64,000 nucleotides of DNA, taken from positions 186,001 through 250,000 of the forward strand of contig NZ_JAHRVA010000004.1 in the NCBI RefSeq assembly GCF_019100495.1. Direction: 5' to 3'. This stretch comes from Falsochrobactrum tianjinense. Lineage in GTDB: Bacteria > Pseudomonadota > Alphaproteobacteria > Rhizobiales > Rhizobiaceae. Positions within the stretch are counted from its first letter, which is position 1. The number at the start of each line of letters is the position of its first letter. The position numbers and the translations under genes were made by a program. Below are positions 27,105 to 36,161 of the stretch, piece by piece. The notes beneath the pieces are model-generated. The model ran no database searches. It saw only the letters and a program-made list of their open reading frames with translations, and was not told where the DNA came from.

Positions 27105-27452
27105 TTAGAACAGTTTTCCGCCGTTCGGCACTTCCTTGTCAATGGCAGCAAGCACCACTTCGCCCTCCTCATCCGGCAAGCCGAGAGTCAGGACTTCCGA
27201 CATGAAAGGCCCAATCTGGCGTGGAGGAAAATTGACGACGGCAAGCACCTGCTTGCCGATCAGCTCTTCCGGCGCATAATGCTTGGTGATCTGCGCCGAT
27301 GACTTTTTCATGCCGATCTCGTCGCCGAAATCAATTTTCAACTTATAGGCAGGCTTGCGCGCTTGCGGAAATGGTTCAGCCTCGACAACGGTTCCCGCAC
27401 GAATATCGACTTTCTCGAAATCCGCCCAGCCAATCGTTTCCGTTCCACTCAT
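27105..27452 (-). CDS. csaA: tRNA-binding domain protein CsaA
   Basis: 115 residues forming one OB-fold tRNA-binding domain: DFEKVDIRAGTVVEAEPFPQARKPAYKL, SSAQIT and VNFPPRQIGPFMSEVL. This is the stand-alone form of the C-terminal domain of methionyl-tRNA synthetase, described as an export-related chaperone. Full length for the family. Confidence 0.93.
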   Translation of the reverse strand: MSGTETIGWADFEKVDIRAGTVVEAEPFPQARKPAYKLKIDFGDEIGMKKSSAQITKHYAPEELIGKQVLAVVNFPPRQIGPFMSEVLTLGLPDEEGEVVLAAIDKEVPNGGKLF

Positions 27453-27510
27453 CCCTGTTACTCCCTGCGGTCAGGCTGTGTCACTCCCAACAGTCTTGTC
27501 ACGCCTATAG

Positions 27511-28011
27511 TCAGGCGTGACCAACCGTCTCGAAAACTACGCTTTCGAGAGATTTCTGGGCCGTGACACCCGACCAGACGACAAACTGGAAAGCCTGAAA
27601 ATAATTCTCGCACGCTTCCAGCGCTGCTGATAGCAAGACCTCAACCTGCCGACTGGTCGGCTCCGCTCCGCCCGCCAGCAGAAGCGACTGGCGATACATG
27701 ATCGCACCTTCCTGCTGCCACAGATCGAAATGCCCCATAAGCAGTTTCTCATTGATCAGCGAAAGCAGCCGCATCACTTCATTGACGCGCGGTTCCGCAA
27801 CCTTGATGTCAAAGGCGCAAGCCAGATGCAAAGCCTCGAAATCCTCCATCCAGGAGAACGAGATATGATAGTCAGTCCAGTTGCCTGCCACCGATATTGC
27901 GATTTCATCATCGCCAGTCCGCTCGAACGTCCAGTCGTTTGAATTCGCGACATGCTCGATCACATCCACCGGATGCGCTTCACGGGCAAATTCAAGCTCA
28001 AGAAGGCTCAT
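27511..28011 (-). CDS. YbjN-domain protein
   Basis: 166 residues. The pattern HPVDVIEHVANSNDWTFER, then WTDYHISFSWMEDFEALHLACAF and LLSLINEKLLMGHFDLW matches the YbjN (DUF1790) family, which resembles type III secretion chaperones in fold. The molecular role is not known. The ATG at 28011 has AGGA eight bases upstream. The open frame continues to 28260 but that part is compositionally odd and has no ribosome site. Confidence 0.87.
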   Translation of the reverse strand: MSLLELEFAREAHPVDVIEHVANSNDWTFERTGDDEIAISVAGNWTDYHISFSWMEDFEALHLACAFDIKVAEPRVNEVMRLLSLINEKLLMGHFDLWQQEGAIMYRQSLLLAGGAEPTSRQVEVLLSAALEACENYFQAFQFVVWSGVTAQKSLESVVFETVGHA

Positions 28012-28439
28012 GTCCGTTTCCTGTTCTGGGAAGTCCCTCGTAGAGACGCTTCCAAATTCCGGCGTGTGGTTTCCCCTACGCCCGTACCCGCCGCCACCGC
28101 ACGACGCAGGCGCGGTTAAACAGGCACGAATTGATCGGTCGAGGGACTGGCACGCCCTATGGCATGCAAGCGCCTCAATGGCACACGCACATACGCAACT
28201 GATACTGGAAAGCAGCCTGAAAGACACGAAACCTGCAAACAGCCCCCCGCCGCCGCCCACATGACCCTGTTACGAATCATGTAGTGTTTTCAGTCTATTG
28301 ATGCTGAATCTGAACACCAGCCCCTTTTATGAAAAGAGGCATTAAAGGATGTGGAAATATGACGGGGGCGAGCAGGAACCCTTGCCTTAACCGACTCTAA
28401 GACAAGGGTTTTTGCCACTTGCAGCCTGTTAATAAAAAA
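28012..28439. other. Intergenic region holding a candidate small transcript
   Basis: About 430 bases between two minus-strand genes. The right part contains a plus-strand terminator and a 13- or 23-codon frame ending in it (listed separately). The left part, 28012-28264, carries the promoter of the YbjN gene; I see nothing else in it. Confidence 0.5.
28329..28413 (+). ncRNA. Candidate small RNA or leader-peptide-like transcript with terminator
   Basis: On the plus strand, facing both flanking genes, a short frame MKRGIKGCGNMTGASRNP... of 23 codons starts at 28329. An inner start at 28359 lies behind AAGGA and encodes 13 residues. It ends at 28400 inside an intrinsic terminator (arms AACCCTTG / CAAGGGTT plus CTTA / TAAG, then TTT, 28377-28413). 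No downstream plus-strand gene is near, so the transcript would be free-standing. The 5' end and the nature (RNA or peptide) are unknown. Confidence 0.4.
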
Positions 28440-28760
28440 TTACGAATTATCTTTGGATTTTGTACCCGAAGATGGGTTTTTCACCGTTTTGCCACTCGAA
28501 TCAGCTTCGAATTTGGCAAGACGCGCTTCCAGAGCTTCGATTTTGGCAAGCAGGGTACTGTTTTCGGTGCGCGCCTTGATCGCCATTTCGCGCACAGCGT
28601 CAAACTCTTCGCGCTGCACCACGTCAAGCGTATTGAGAACGCGCTCGCCCTGCGAGCGTAAGGCCGTTTCCACTTCACGCCGCACACCCTGTGCAGCGCC
28701 TGCTGCATCCGTCACAAGCTTGGCGAATTCATCGAGAACCCGGTTCGATCCGCTGGTCAT
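28440..28760 (-). CDS. UbiK/YqiC-type accessory factor (BMFP domain)
   Basis: 106 residues. It has a helical N-terminal part (NRVLDEFAKLVTDAAGAAQGVRREV) and the BMFP motif region REEFDAVREMAIKARTENSTLLAKIEALEARL, a coiled coil. The tail is basic and low-complexity. Family members trimerise, associate with membranes, and in enterobacteria assist ubiquinone biosynthesis. The ATG at 28760 has AAGGAAG upstream. Confidence 0.85.
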   Translation of the reverse strand: MTSGSNRVLDEFAKLVTDAAGAAQGVRREVETALRSQGERVLNTLDVVQREEFDAVREMAIKARTENSTLLAKIEALEARLAKFEADSSGKTVKNPSSGTKSKDNS

Positions 28761-28915
28761 GGCATTCTTCCTTGTTAAAAACCTGTTTTGGAAATAGGGC
28801 TGTCCCGGTTCCGATGCAAGCACAGCTATGCAATCGTGATTAACCGACGAGCCGCAGACCCGGTTGACCGGTCCGGCTTCGCCAAGCATGGTTCGTGAAT
28901 AAATGGAGTGATTGC

Positions 28916-29758
28916 ATGATAGAAACGCCGACGCCGGTTTCGGGCATTGCATTTCCAGATATAGACCCAGTAATTTTCTCCATCGGCCCTCTGGCCGTGC
29001 ATTGGTATGGGCTTGGTTATGTTGTCGGCATCCTTTTTGCCTGGTGGTATGGCAAGAAGCTGCTGCGCAACCATCGCCTCTGGGCCAACAATCAGGCTCC
29101 GATGGTACCCGAAGCGCTTGATGATTTTGTCATCTGGGCGGCACTCGGTGTCGTTCTGGGTGGGCGCATCGGCTACGTCCTGTTTTACAATTTCACCTAT
29201 TATCTTGCCAATCCTCTGGCTATACCCGCGGTATGGGATGGCGGCATGTCGTTCCATGGCGGCATTCTCGGCACGACACTTGCCATGTTTCTTTTCGCGC
29301 GCTCACGCAACATCGGTGTCTGGAGCATGTTTGACACGGTCGCCGCAGGTGTACCCGTCGGTCTCGGTCTCGTGCGTGTCGCCAACTTCATCAATCAGGA
29401 ACTCTGGGGTCGCGTCAGCGATGTGCCTTGGGCAGTTTACTTTCCCAATGGTGGTCCGCTGCCGCGCCACCCGAGCCAGATCTACGAAGCCCTGCTCGAA
29501 GGCTTGCTGCTATTCTTTGTTCTGTTTGCACTCATCTGGGTCGGACGCAAACTGAAAAAGCCCGGCTTTGTTGCCGGCGCATTTGTTGCCGGTTACGGAT
29601 TGAGCCGCATAGCGGTCGAATTCTTCCGCGAGCCTGATGCGCAACTGGGCTATCTTTTCGGCGGTTGGCTCACCATGGGTATGGTGCTTTCGCTGCCAAT
29701 GGTGCTGTTTGGCTTCTGGGTTATATGGCGCGCCAACCGGGCGGCGCGCGATGCCTGA
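28916..29758 (+). CDS. lgt: Prolipoprotein diacylglyceryl transferase
   Basis: 280 residues with about seven membrane helices. Hallmarks: [22 protein letters not shown], and the Lgt signature [13 protein letters not shown] with [13 protein letters not shown]. It moves diacylglycerol from phosphatidylglycerol to the lipobox cysteine of prolipoproteins, the first step of lipoprotein maturation in the inner membrane. Several lipoproteins in this window are clients. GGAG lies eight bases before the ATG. It overlaps the next gene. Confidence 0.96.
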   Translation: MIETPTPVSGIAFPDIDPVIFSIGPLAVHWYGLGYVVGILFAWWYGKKLLRNHRLWANNQAPMVPEALDDFVIWAALGVVLGGRIGYVLFYNFTYYLANPLAIPAVWDGGMSFHGGILGTTLAMFLFARSRNIGVWSMFDTVAAGVPVGLGLVRVANFINQELWGRVSDVPWAVYFPNGGPLPRHPSQIYEALLEGLLLFFVLFALIWVGRKLKKPGFVAGAFVAGYGLSRIAVEFFREPDAQLGYLFGGWLTMGMVLSLPMVLFGFWVIWRANRAARDA

Positions 29759-30839
29759 AACCCCGCTGAAAAAGCGTTTGAAGCGATTGATCGCAACCAA
29801 CGGGCCGATTAGCGTCGCTGACTATATGGCTGCCTGCCTTGGCGACCGTGAAACAGGCTATTACATGACGCGCGAGCCGTTCGGGCGCGGCGGGGATTTC
29901 ATCACGGCTCCCGATGTCAGCCAGATGTTCGGTGAACTGATCGCCATCTGGTGCATCGGCATTTGGGATATGCTGGGACGCCCCGAAAAAACTGTCCTTT
30001 GTGAAATCGGCCCCGGTCGCGGAACGCTGATGAGCGATATGCTGCGCACGATCACGAAGCTCGCGCCGCAACTGGCCGCCTGCGCAACCGTTGCAATGGT
30101 GGAAACCAGTCCGCGTCTGACCGCCATACAGAAAGAGAAGCTCGCACCGTTCAAAAACCTCATCCAGTGGTTCGAGTGCTTTGCCGATATTCCTGACGGT
30201 CCGCTGATTCTCGTCTCCAATGAGCTTTTCGATGCGATTCCGACCCGGCAGTTCATCAAGGTGGATGAGCGTTTCGTAGAACGTATGATTGCGCTCGACG
30301 AACAGGAAGAACTGCAGTTTGCAAGTGGCGTAACCGGTCTCGATCCCGCGCTTTTGCCACAAGATCACGAGCGGGTCCCGGACGGCGCTGTCTTCGAAGC
30401 CGCCCCCGCCCGCACGGCTTTGATGCAGGAAATCGCGCGGCACATCGCGAGAACGCGCGGTGCGGCCCTCACCATCGATTACGGCCACCTGCAATCGGGG
30501 TTTGGCGACACGTTGCAGGCCATGTTGAAGCACGCCTATGACGATGTTTTTGCCCATCCGGGCGAAGCCGACCTCACCAGTCATGTCGATTTCGACATGC
30601 TGGAAAAAACAGCGCGCAATTGCGGTTGCAAGACGGGAACCATGACGCAGGGCGAATTTCTACTCGCCATGGGCCTGATCGACCGCGCCGGTCGTCTGGG
30701 CGCGGGCCGCGACGCGGCTTTTCAGGAAAAAATTCGTGAAGATGTCGAACGTCTGGCCGCGTCCGACCAGATGGGAAATCTGTTCAAAACCCTCGCCATT
30801 GCCGATCCGGCCACGCGACTGTTCCCGTTTGAGCTCTGA
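29751..30839 (+). CDS. SAM-dependent methyltransferase, MidA/NDUFAF7 family
   Basis: 362 residues. N-terminal [28 protein letters not shown] and [14 protein letters not shown] are diagnostic of this family. The SAM-binding loop is [16 protein letters not shown], and [13 protein letters not shown] follows. The mitochondrial relative methylates an arginine of a complex I subunit; a similar role in NADH dehydrogenase assembly is plausible here. Its start overlaps the lgt stop by eight bases, indicating translational coupling. Confidence 0.9.
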   Translation: MPETPLKKRLKRLIATNGPISVADYMAACLGDRETGYYMTREPFGRGGDFITAPDVSQMFGELIAIWCIGIWDMLGRPEKTVLCEIGPGRGTLMSDMLRTITKLAPQLAACATVAMVETSPRLTAIQKEKLAPFKNLIQWFECFADIPDGPLILVSNELFDAIPTRQFIKVDERFVERMIALDEQEELQFASGVTGLDPALLPQDHERVPDGAVFEAAPARTALMQEIARHIARTRGAALTIDYGHLQSGFGDTLQAMLKHAYDDVFAHPGEADLTSHVDFDMLEKTARNCGCKTGTMTQGEFLLAMGLIDRAGRLGAGRDAAFQEKIREDVERLAASDQMGNLFKTLAIADPATRLFPFEL

Positions 30840-30924
30840 CAATTTAGCGTGAACTGGCAAAAAGCTGCAATTGACAAGCCACGCCGCCTCCCCCACCATC
30901 CCGCCGTTTGAAAAGAGAAAGCCG

Positions 30925-31722
30925 ATGACCGACAAGCCGCAACCGCTCCGCTCAGCTTTGCTGGAAGGCCCTGCCGGACAGAATGGCTGCCGTATCGCGC
31001 ACGGCTTTTTCACGCGCAAGGGCGGCGTATCGAGCGGTATTTATGCCGGTTTGAATGTGGGCAGCGGCTCGAACGACACACCCGAACTGGTGGCAGAGAA
31101 CCGCCGTCGCGTAGCCGAAACCCTTGGTGTTTCAGCAGACCGCCTCATGACGGTGCATCAGGTTCACTCCACCGATGTTCTGCATGTGACCGAACCTTTT
31201 GGCTCTCCTCGCCCAAAGGCCGATGCGATGGTCACGAACATTCCCGGCATCGCACTTGGCGCGCTTTCGGCTGATTGCGGCCCCGTGCTCTTCGCAGATC
31301 ATAATGCTGGTGTCATCGGCTCAGCTCATGCTGGCTGGCGCGGCGCTTTCGATGGCGTACTGGAAAACACCATCGACTCCATGATCGGCCTTGGCGCTAA
31401 GCGCGAGAATATTGTCGCGGTTCTCGGCCCAGCGATTGGCCCCCAAAATTACGAGGTCGGCCCTGAATTTTATGCGCAATTCATCGCGAAAGAACCCGCT
31501 TATGCGAGCTATTTCATGGTATCGAATAAGAAAGATCACAAGTTTTTCGACCTATGGCGTTTCATTACCGACCGCCTGGCAAAAGCGAATATACGTGCCC
31601 ACGCCTTGCGCCAGTGCACATATGCCGATGAAAATCAGTTCTATTCCTATCGGCGCACGACGCATCGCAAGGAAGCTGATTACGGACGTCAGATCGCCGC
31701 TATAGCCATTATAGAAGATTGA
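30925..31722 (+). CDS. pgeF: Peptidoglycan editing factor PgeF (YfiH/laccase-domain)
   Basis: 265 residues. It has the zinc-site residues of the family in order: VHQVHS, LSADCGPV and GSAHAGWRG. GFFTRKGGVSSGIYAGLN near the N-terminus and RTTHRKEADYGRQ near the C-terminus are also typical. The enzyme removes wrongly inserted L-Ser from peptidoglycan precursors. The ATG at 30925 is chosen from the family N-terminus; the ribosome site (AGAGAAAG) is modest. Likely co-transcribed with lgt. Confidence 0.92.
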   Translation: MTDKPQPLRSALLEGPAGQNGCRIAHGFFTRKGGVSSGIYAGLNVGSGSNDTPELVAENRRRVAETLGVSADRLMTVHQVHSTDVLHVTEPFGSPRPKADAMVTNIPGIALGALSADCGPVLFADHNAGVIGSAHAGWRGAFDGVLENTIDSMIGLGAKRENIVAVLGPAIGPQNYEVGPEFYAQFIAKEPAYASYFMVSNKKDHKFFDLWRFITDRLAKANIRAHALRQCTYADENQFYSYRRTTHRKEADYGRQIAAIAIIED

Positions 31723-31732
31723 GGAGAACACT

Positions 31733-32884
31733 ATGGCCCTTCACTTCGAGCCGGAAGAATTCGCCGCACGACGCGACCGTCTGATCTTGAAGATGGAGGA
31801 AGAAAAGCTGGATGCCCTCCTGCTGTTCGCGCAGGAAAGCATGTATTGGCTAACCGGCTACGATACCTTTGGTTTCTGCTTCTTTCAATGCCTAGTGGTC
31901 AAGGCCGATGGCTCGATGGTGCTCATGACACGCTCTGCGGATTTGAGACAGGCGCGCCACACATCCAACATCGAAAACATAGTTGTCTGGATCGACCGCG
32001 ACAATTCCAATCCCGCTGCTGATCTGCGCAATATCCTGACCGATCTGGACCTGCTCGGCACGCGCATCGGCATCGAATACCAGACTCATGGCCTGACCGG
32101 CGCCGATGCGCGCAAGCTGGACGAGCAATTACAGAGTTTCGCCAAGCTCTACGATGCATCCGGCATGGTGGATCGGCTGCGGCTGCTCAAAAGCCCCGCT
32201 GAGATCGCTTATGCGAAACGTGCAGCGGAACTCAGCGATGAAGCGCTGGATGCGGCGCTGAAGCTTATCAAGGCAGGCGCGAGCGAAGCGGATATTCTGG
32301 CAGCCATGATGAGCGCCAACTTCGCGGGCGACGGCGACTATCCAGCCAATGAGTATATTATCGGCTCGGGCGCAGACGCCCTTCTGTGCCGTTACAAGGC
32401 GGGCCGCCGCCAACTTGCGGCCAACGATCAATTGACCCTTGAATGGTCTGGTGTATTCCGCCACTACCATGCGCCCATGATGCGGACCGTCATTATCGGC
32501 GAGCCAACACAACACCATCAGAAACTATATGACGCCGCCCGCGAAGCAATCGAAGCGGTTGAAGCGGCGATGACGCCAGCATCTACCTTTGGGGATGTTT
32601 TCGACGCGCACGCACACACGATGGAAGCGCATGGCCTGACTCGCCATCGGCTGAACGCCTGCGGTTATTCGGTAGGTGCGCGTTTCACACCCTCTTGGAT
32701 GGACCCGCAAATGTTCTATTCCGGCAACCCGGAAAACATCCAGCCGGATATGACACTCTTCGCTCATATGATTATTATGGATTCCGACACCGGAACCGCT
32801 ATGACACTCGGCCAGACATATCTGACGACAAACGGGGCAGCGGAGCATTTGTCACGCCACTCTCTTGATATGCCCCTTGCCTGA
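31733..32884 (+). CDS. M24-family (creatinase/aminopeptidase P fold) protein without the usual metal ligands
   Basis: 383 residues. It has a creatinase N-terminal domain (residues about 12-140) and a pita-bread catalytic domain. In metal-dependent members the ligands are Asp, Asp, His, Glu, Glu. Here the matching segments read LEWSGVF (Glu for the first Asp), HAPMMRT (no Asp), GYSVGARFTPSW (no His in the GHGIG position) and MDSDTGTAM. It is therefore more like creatinase or ectoine hydrolase, which act without metal, than a prolidase. The substrate is unknown. It starts 10 bases after pgeF. Confidence 0.82.
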   Translation: MALHFEPEEFAARRDRLILKMEEEKLDALLLFAQESMYWLTGYDTFGFCFFQCLVVKADGSMVLMTRSADLRQARHTSNIENIVVWIDRDNSNPAADLRNILTDLDLLGTRIGIEYQTHGLTGADARKLDEQLQSFAKLYDASGMVDRLRLLKSPAEIAYAKRAAELSDEALDAALKLIKAGASEADILAAMMSANFAGDGDYPANEYIIGSGADALLCRYKAGRRQLAANDQLTLEWSGVFRHYHAPMMRTVIIGEPTQHHQKLYDAAREAIEAVEAAMTPASTFGDVFDAHAHTMEAHGLTRHRLNACGYSVGARFTPSWMDPQMFYSGNPENIQPDMTLFAHMIIMDSDTGTAMTLGQTYLTTNGAAEHLSRHSLDMPLA

Positions 32885-32956
32885 TAAGATTGTCAAATGA
32901 CGCGTGATCGGCGATAAATTGCTTATAGCGCATGAGTGGTCTGCGCTCTTAGGAGC

Positions 32957-33538
32957 ATGAAGCCGAACATGAACAAGGCATATCTTCCCGCAATGCTGTT
33001 GCTTGCCATACTGCTTGCCGCCTGCAACAGTACCGAATCCGCATTGGATATACAGGGCGCAAACCAGCAGCCCGGCCAGCAGGAAATGCCGGCGGCACCC
33101 GCCGCCTCTGCTCAAGCAGCCCCGGCTGCAACCAGTCCGGCACCGCAGCCGCAGCGCACCGCAACGCTAAAACCGGGCAAGCTTTACATTGCCCCGATCA
33201 TCGGTGCACCGCTCAATGTAGTGACGCCCCTCACCCATCGGATCAATGACGATGCGCGGGCCAAGGGTATCGATCTGGCGGGCAATGCAGACACTGATGC
33301 CGCCTATGTCATGAAGGGATATTTCTCCGTTCTTTCGGAGGATAACCAGACGACGGTTCTTTATGTCTGGGATGTTCTGGACGCATCCGGCAATCGACTT
33401 CATCGCATACAGGGGCAGGAAAAAGTTCCGGGAGCTGCCGCAGATTCGTGGAGCATCGTCCCCGCATCCGCCATGCAGGCCATCGCTGATCGCACCATTC
33501 AAGAATATGCAAGCTGGCTTGCGGCAAATCGCGCATAG
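32957..33538 (+). CDS. Lipoprotein of unknown function
   Basis: 193 residues. The signal peptide ends in LLAAC, a clear lipobox. An Ala/Pro/Gln-rich linker of about 50 residues follows. The C-terminal globular part (KLYIAPIIGAPLNVVTPLTHRINDDA, then AAYVMKGYFSVLSEDNQTTVLYVWDVLDASG) resembles small alpha-beta envelope domains, but I recognise no named family. AGGAG lies one base before this ATG and 13 before the ATG at 32969, so the start is ambiguous. Confidence 0.8.
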   Translation: MKPNMNKAYLPAMLLLAILLAACNSTESALDIQGANQQPGQQEMPAAPAASAQAAPAATSPAPQPQRTATLKPGKLYIAPIIGAPLNVVTPLTHRINDDARAKGIDLAGNADTDAAYVMKGYFSVLSEDNQTTVLYVWDVLDASGNRLHRIQGQEKVPGAAADSWSIVPASAMQAIADRTIQEYASWLAANRA

Positions 33539-33849
33539 TGGCAACTTCACGCGACAAAAGGCTGAATCTTTTACGCAATCCTATACCCGCCCCTGTAAGA
33601 AAGCGTTTCGGATTGTCTTTTTACTGCAATTATATCCCCTCAGCCCTTGCAATGGCTGTGACTCTTTGCAATAGGCCCCACATTCGGGAATGCCTTGCGG
33701 GTTGCGCCATTTAAGGCTGCTGCTTTCTGGGCTTTCAAGAATGAATTTGCTGAGCCGGATTTGAGATGGCTCATGCGCAGACAACAGACCATGTCCGTTC
33801 ACGGACCTTTGCGACAGAACGAAACTGCTCCGGCTTCAGAGGCAAAAGA
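33539..33849. other. Intergenic region upstream of prs
   Basis: About 310 bases. The prs promoter must be here. A 14-bp palindrome GTCCGT-TC-ACGGAC at 33793-33806 lies 43 bases before the prs start. An open frame in phase with prs covers part of the region but has no family support. Confidence 0.45.
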
Positions 33850-34782
33850 ATGAAACTTTTCGCAGGCAACTCCAACCGGGTTCTTGCCGAATCCGTTGCT
33901 CAGTATCTCAACATCCCGCTTGGCAAGGCCACTGTTCGTCGTTTCGCCGATCAGGAAGTCTTTGTAGAGATTCAGGAAAACGTGCGCGGCGAAGACGTAT
34001 TCGTTCTGCAATCGACCTCCTACCCGGCCAACGATCATCTGATGGAACTGCTCATCATGATCGACGCTTTCCGCCGCTCCTCCGCCCGCCGTATTACCGC
34101 CGTTCTTCCCTATTTCGGTTATGCGCGACAAGATCGAAAACCCGGCCCGCGCACGCCAATTTCGGCAAAGCTCGTCGCCAATCTGATTACCGAAGCCGGT
34201 GCCAACCGCGTTCTGACCCTCGATCTTCATGCCGGACAGATCCAGGGTTTTTTTGATATTCCAACCGACAATCTCTACTCGGTGCCGGTCATCGCCCGTG
34301 ACGTGAAAGCAAATTATGCCAGCGGCAACTGCATGGTTGTTTCGCCGGATGTCGGCGGCGTGGTGCGCGCGCGCTCGCTGGCAAAACGCATCGACGCTCA
34401 ACTCGCGATTGTTGACAAGCGCCGTGAACGTCCCGGCGAATCGGAAGTCATGAATGTCATCGGCGACGTGACTGGCAAAGATTGCCTTTTGTTCGACGAT
34501 ATCGTCGATTCGGGCGGTACGCTTTGTAATGCAGCCGAAGCGCTTCTGACCAAGGGCGCCAAGAGCGTCACCGCCTATATCACGCATGGCGTATTATCGG
34601 GCGGCGCAGTGGCCCGCATCGCGTCCTCCAGACTTAAGGAGTTGGTCATCACCGATTCCATCCAGCCCACCACCGCCATCAACGATGCGCCAAATATCCG
34701 CGTACTTTCCATTTCTGACCTGATCGGCGAGGCTATCGCCCGTACGGCAGCGGAAGAATCGGTTTCGAGCCTGTTCGACTAA
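33850..34782 (+). CDS. prs: Ribose-phosphate pyrophosphokinase
   Basis: 310 residues. [17 protein letters not shown] at the N-terminus, the ATP-site [21 protein letters not shown], the flexible catalytic loop KRRERPGE and the PRPP-binding DDIVDSGGT are all present. It makes PRPP from ribose 5-phosphate and ATP for nucleotide, His and Trp synthesis. The ATG at 33850 has GAGG upstream. Confidence 0.97.
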   Translation: MKLFAGNSNRVLAESVAQYLNIPLGKATVRRFADQEVFVEIQENVRGEDVFVLQSTSYPANDHLMELLIMIDAFRRSSARRITAVLPYFGYARQDRKPGPRTPISAKLVANLITEAGANRVLTLDLHAGQIQGFFDIPTDNLYSVPVIARDVKANYASGNCMVVSPDVGGVVRARSLAKRIDAQLAIVDKRRERPGESEVMNVIGDVTGKDCLLFDDIVDSGGTLCNAAEALLTKGAKSVTAYITHGVLSGGAVARIASSRLKELVITDSIQPTTAINDAPNIRVLSISDLIGEAIARTAAEESVSSLFD

Positions 34783-34789
34783 ACACGCT

Positions 34790-36091
34790 CTAGAAACCGG
34801 TGAGCCGGATAACGATCCCCAGACATGCCGCAAGAAAAAGCACAAGCGGCATGTTTACCCGCAGAACCACAAGCAACAAAGCCGCCGCAGCCGCAATCAG
34901 CACAGCAGCATTATCCATTGTGTGCCAGACAGGCACGGGCAGCGTAAGCGCTCCGAATGCCTTTTGCGATACTTCCGCAAAGAGTACGTGCAGCGAAAAC
35001 CACAATGCGAGATTGGCGATCACGCCCACGACCGCAGCCGTTATTCCGCCCAGCATGGCTGAAAGCCAGCGCACTTGCCGCAACCTTTCGACAAAGGGCG
35101 CGCCTGCGAAAATCCATAAAAAACATGGAATGAAAGTGAACCACAGCGCGATCAATCCGCCTGTGAGGCCCCCCGTAAGCGGGGGCAAGCCTGATAGGTT
35201 CGCCGCCCCCACAAAGCCGACGAAGACCAAAACGAGGATCAAGGGGCCGGGCGTCGTCTCGGCAAGGCCCAGTCCGGTCAGCATTTCGCCCGGCTGCATC
35301 CAGCCGAAATGCTCCACTGCCTGTTGCGCCGTATAGGACAACGCGGCATAGGCTCCACCAAAAGTGACAGCCGCAAGCTTGGAAAAGAACGCCGCTTCCG
35401 CCGCGAAGACATGTTCGCCGCCAAAGATAAGATAGAGCATTGCGAGCGGAACGAACCATAGCCCGCCCCAGATAAGCGTCTGTTGCACAAATTCGCGCAG
35501 GGCACTTGGCGAAGCCGCGGCAGACATCGTCCCAATTGCGCCCCGCAGAATGAACCGCTGCGCCCCACCCGCAAAGGCTGCAAGCAGCACGACGAGCGGG
35601 AATGGCAAATGGAGAAAGGCGATGGCAACGAATGCAGCGATTGCAAGCGCATAGGAAAAACGCGACGCCAGAGTGCGTTTTCCCATGCGGTAGAGAGCGT
35701 CGAACACAATGGCAAGCACGGCGGCTTTCAGTCCAAACAAAAGCCCCGCGACAATATCGACATGGCCAAACGCAATATAGAGCGCCGACAAAAACAGCAT
35801 GACCGCAGCACCCGGCAGGACGAAAAGCAGCCCGGCCAGCAAACCGCCACGCCAGCCTCGCATGGTCCAGCCGCAATAGGTTGCAAGCTGCATGGCTTCA
35901 GGCCCTGGCAGAAGCATGCAGAAATTCAACGCATGCAACAGCCGCTCCTGATCCATCCATTTCTTTTCATCCACCACGACGCGTTGCAGCATGGCGATCT
36001 GCGCCGCTGGTCCGCCGAAGGACAAAAGCCCGATCTTGCCGAAGGTGGAAAATAGTTCCTTGAAGTCCGGCTGTGCCGATTGTGCTGTCAC
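34790..36091 (-). CDS. chrA: Chromate transporter ChrA, two-domain type
   Basis: About 433 residues from GTG 36091 (CAGGA nine bases upstream); ATG 36109 and 36136 are alternatives. Two homologous CHR domains follow one another, each starting with a FGxxGxxSFGGP-like motif: STFGKIGLLSFGGPAAQIAM in the first and KLAAVTFGGAYAALSY in the second. About ten hydrophobic segments are present. Members expel chromate from the cytoplasm, though many are annotated only by homology. The stop lies eight bases beyond the convergent prs stop. Confidence 0.9.
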   Translation of the reverse strand: MTAQSAQPDFKELFSTFGKIGLLSFGGPAAQIAMLQRVVVDEKKWMDQERLLHALNFCMLLPGPEAMQLATYCGWTMRGWRGGLLAGLLFVLPGAAVMLFLSALYIAFGHVDIVAGLLFGLKAAVLAIVFDALYRMGKRTLASRFSYALAIAAFVAIAFLHLPFPLVVLLAAFAGGAQRFILRGAIGTMSAAASPSALREFVQQTLIWGGLWFVPLAMLYLIFGGEHVFAAEAAFFSKLAAVTFGGAYAALSYTAQQAVEHFGWMQPGEMLTGLGLAETTPGPLILVLVFVGFVGAANLSGLPPLTGGLTGGLIALWFTFIPCFLWIFAGAPFVERLRQVRWLSAMLGGITAAVVGVIANLALWFSLHVLFAEVSQKAFGALTLPVPVWHTMDNAAVLIAAAAALLLVVLRVNMPLVLFLAACLGIVIRLTGF

Positions 36092-36161
36092 GAATATGTT
36101 CCTGTACATCCTGATCAAGCTCTCGCTGATCGTCATTACAGTCTTGTGACAGGTTTCACAG

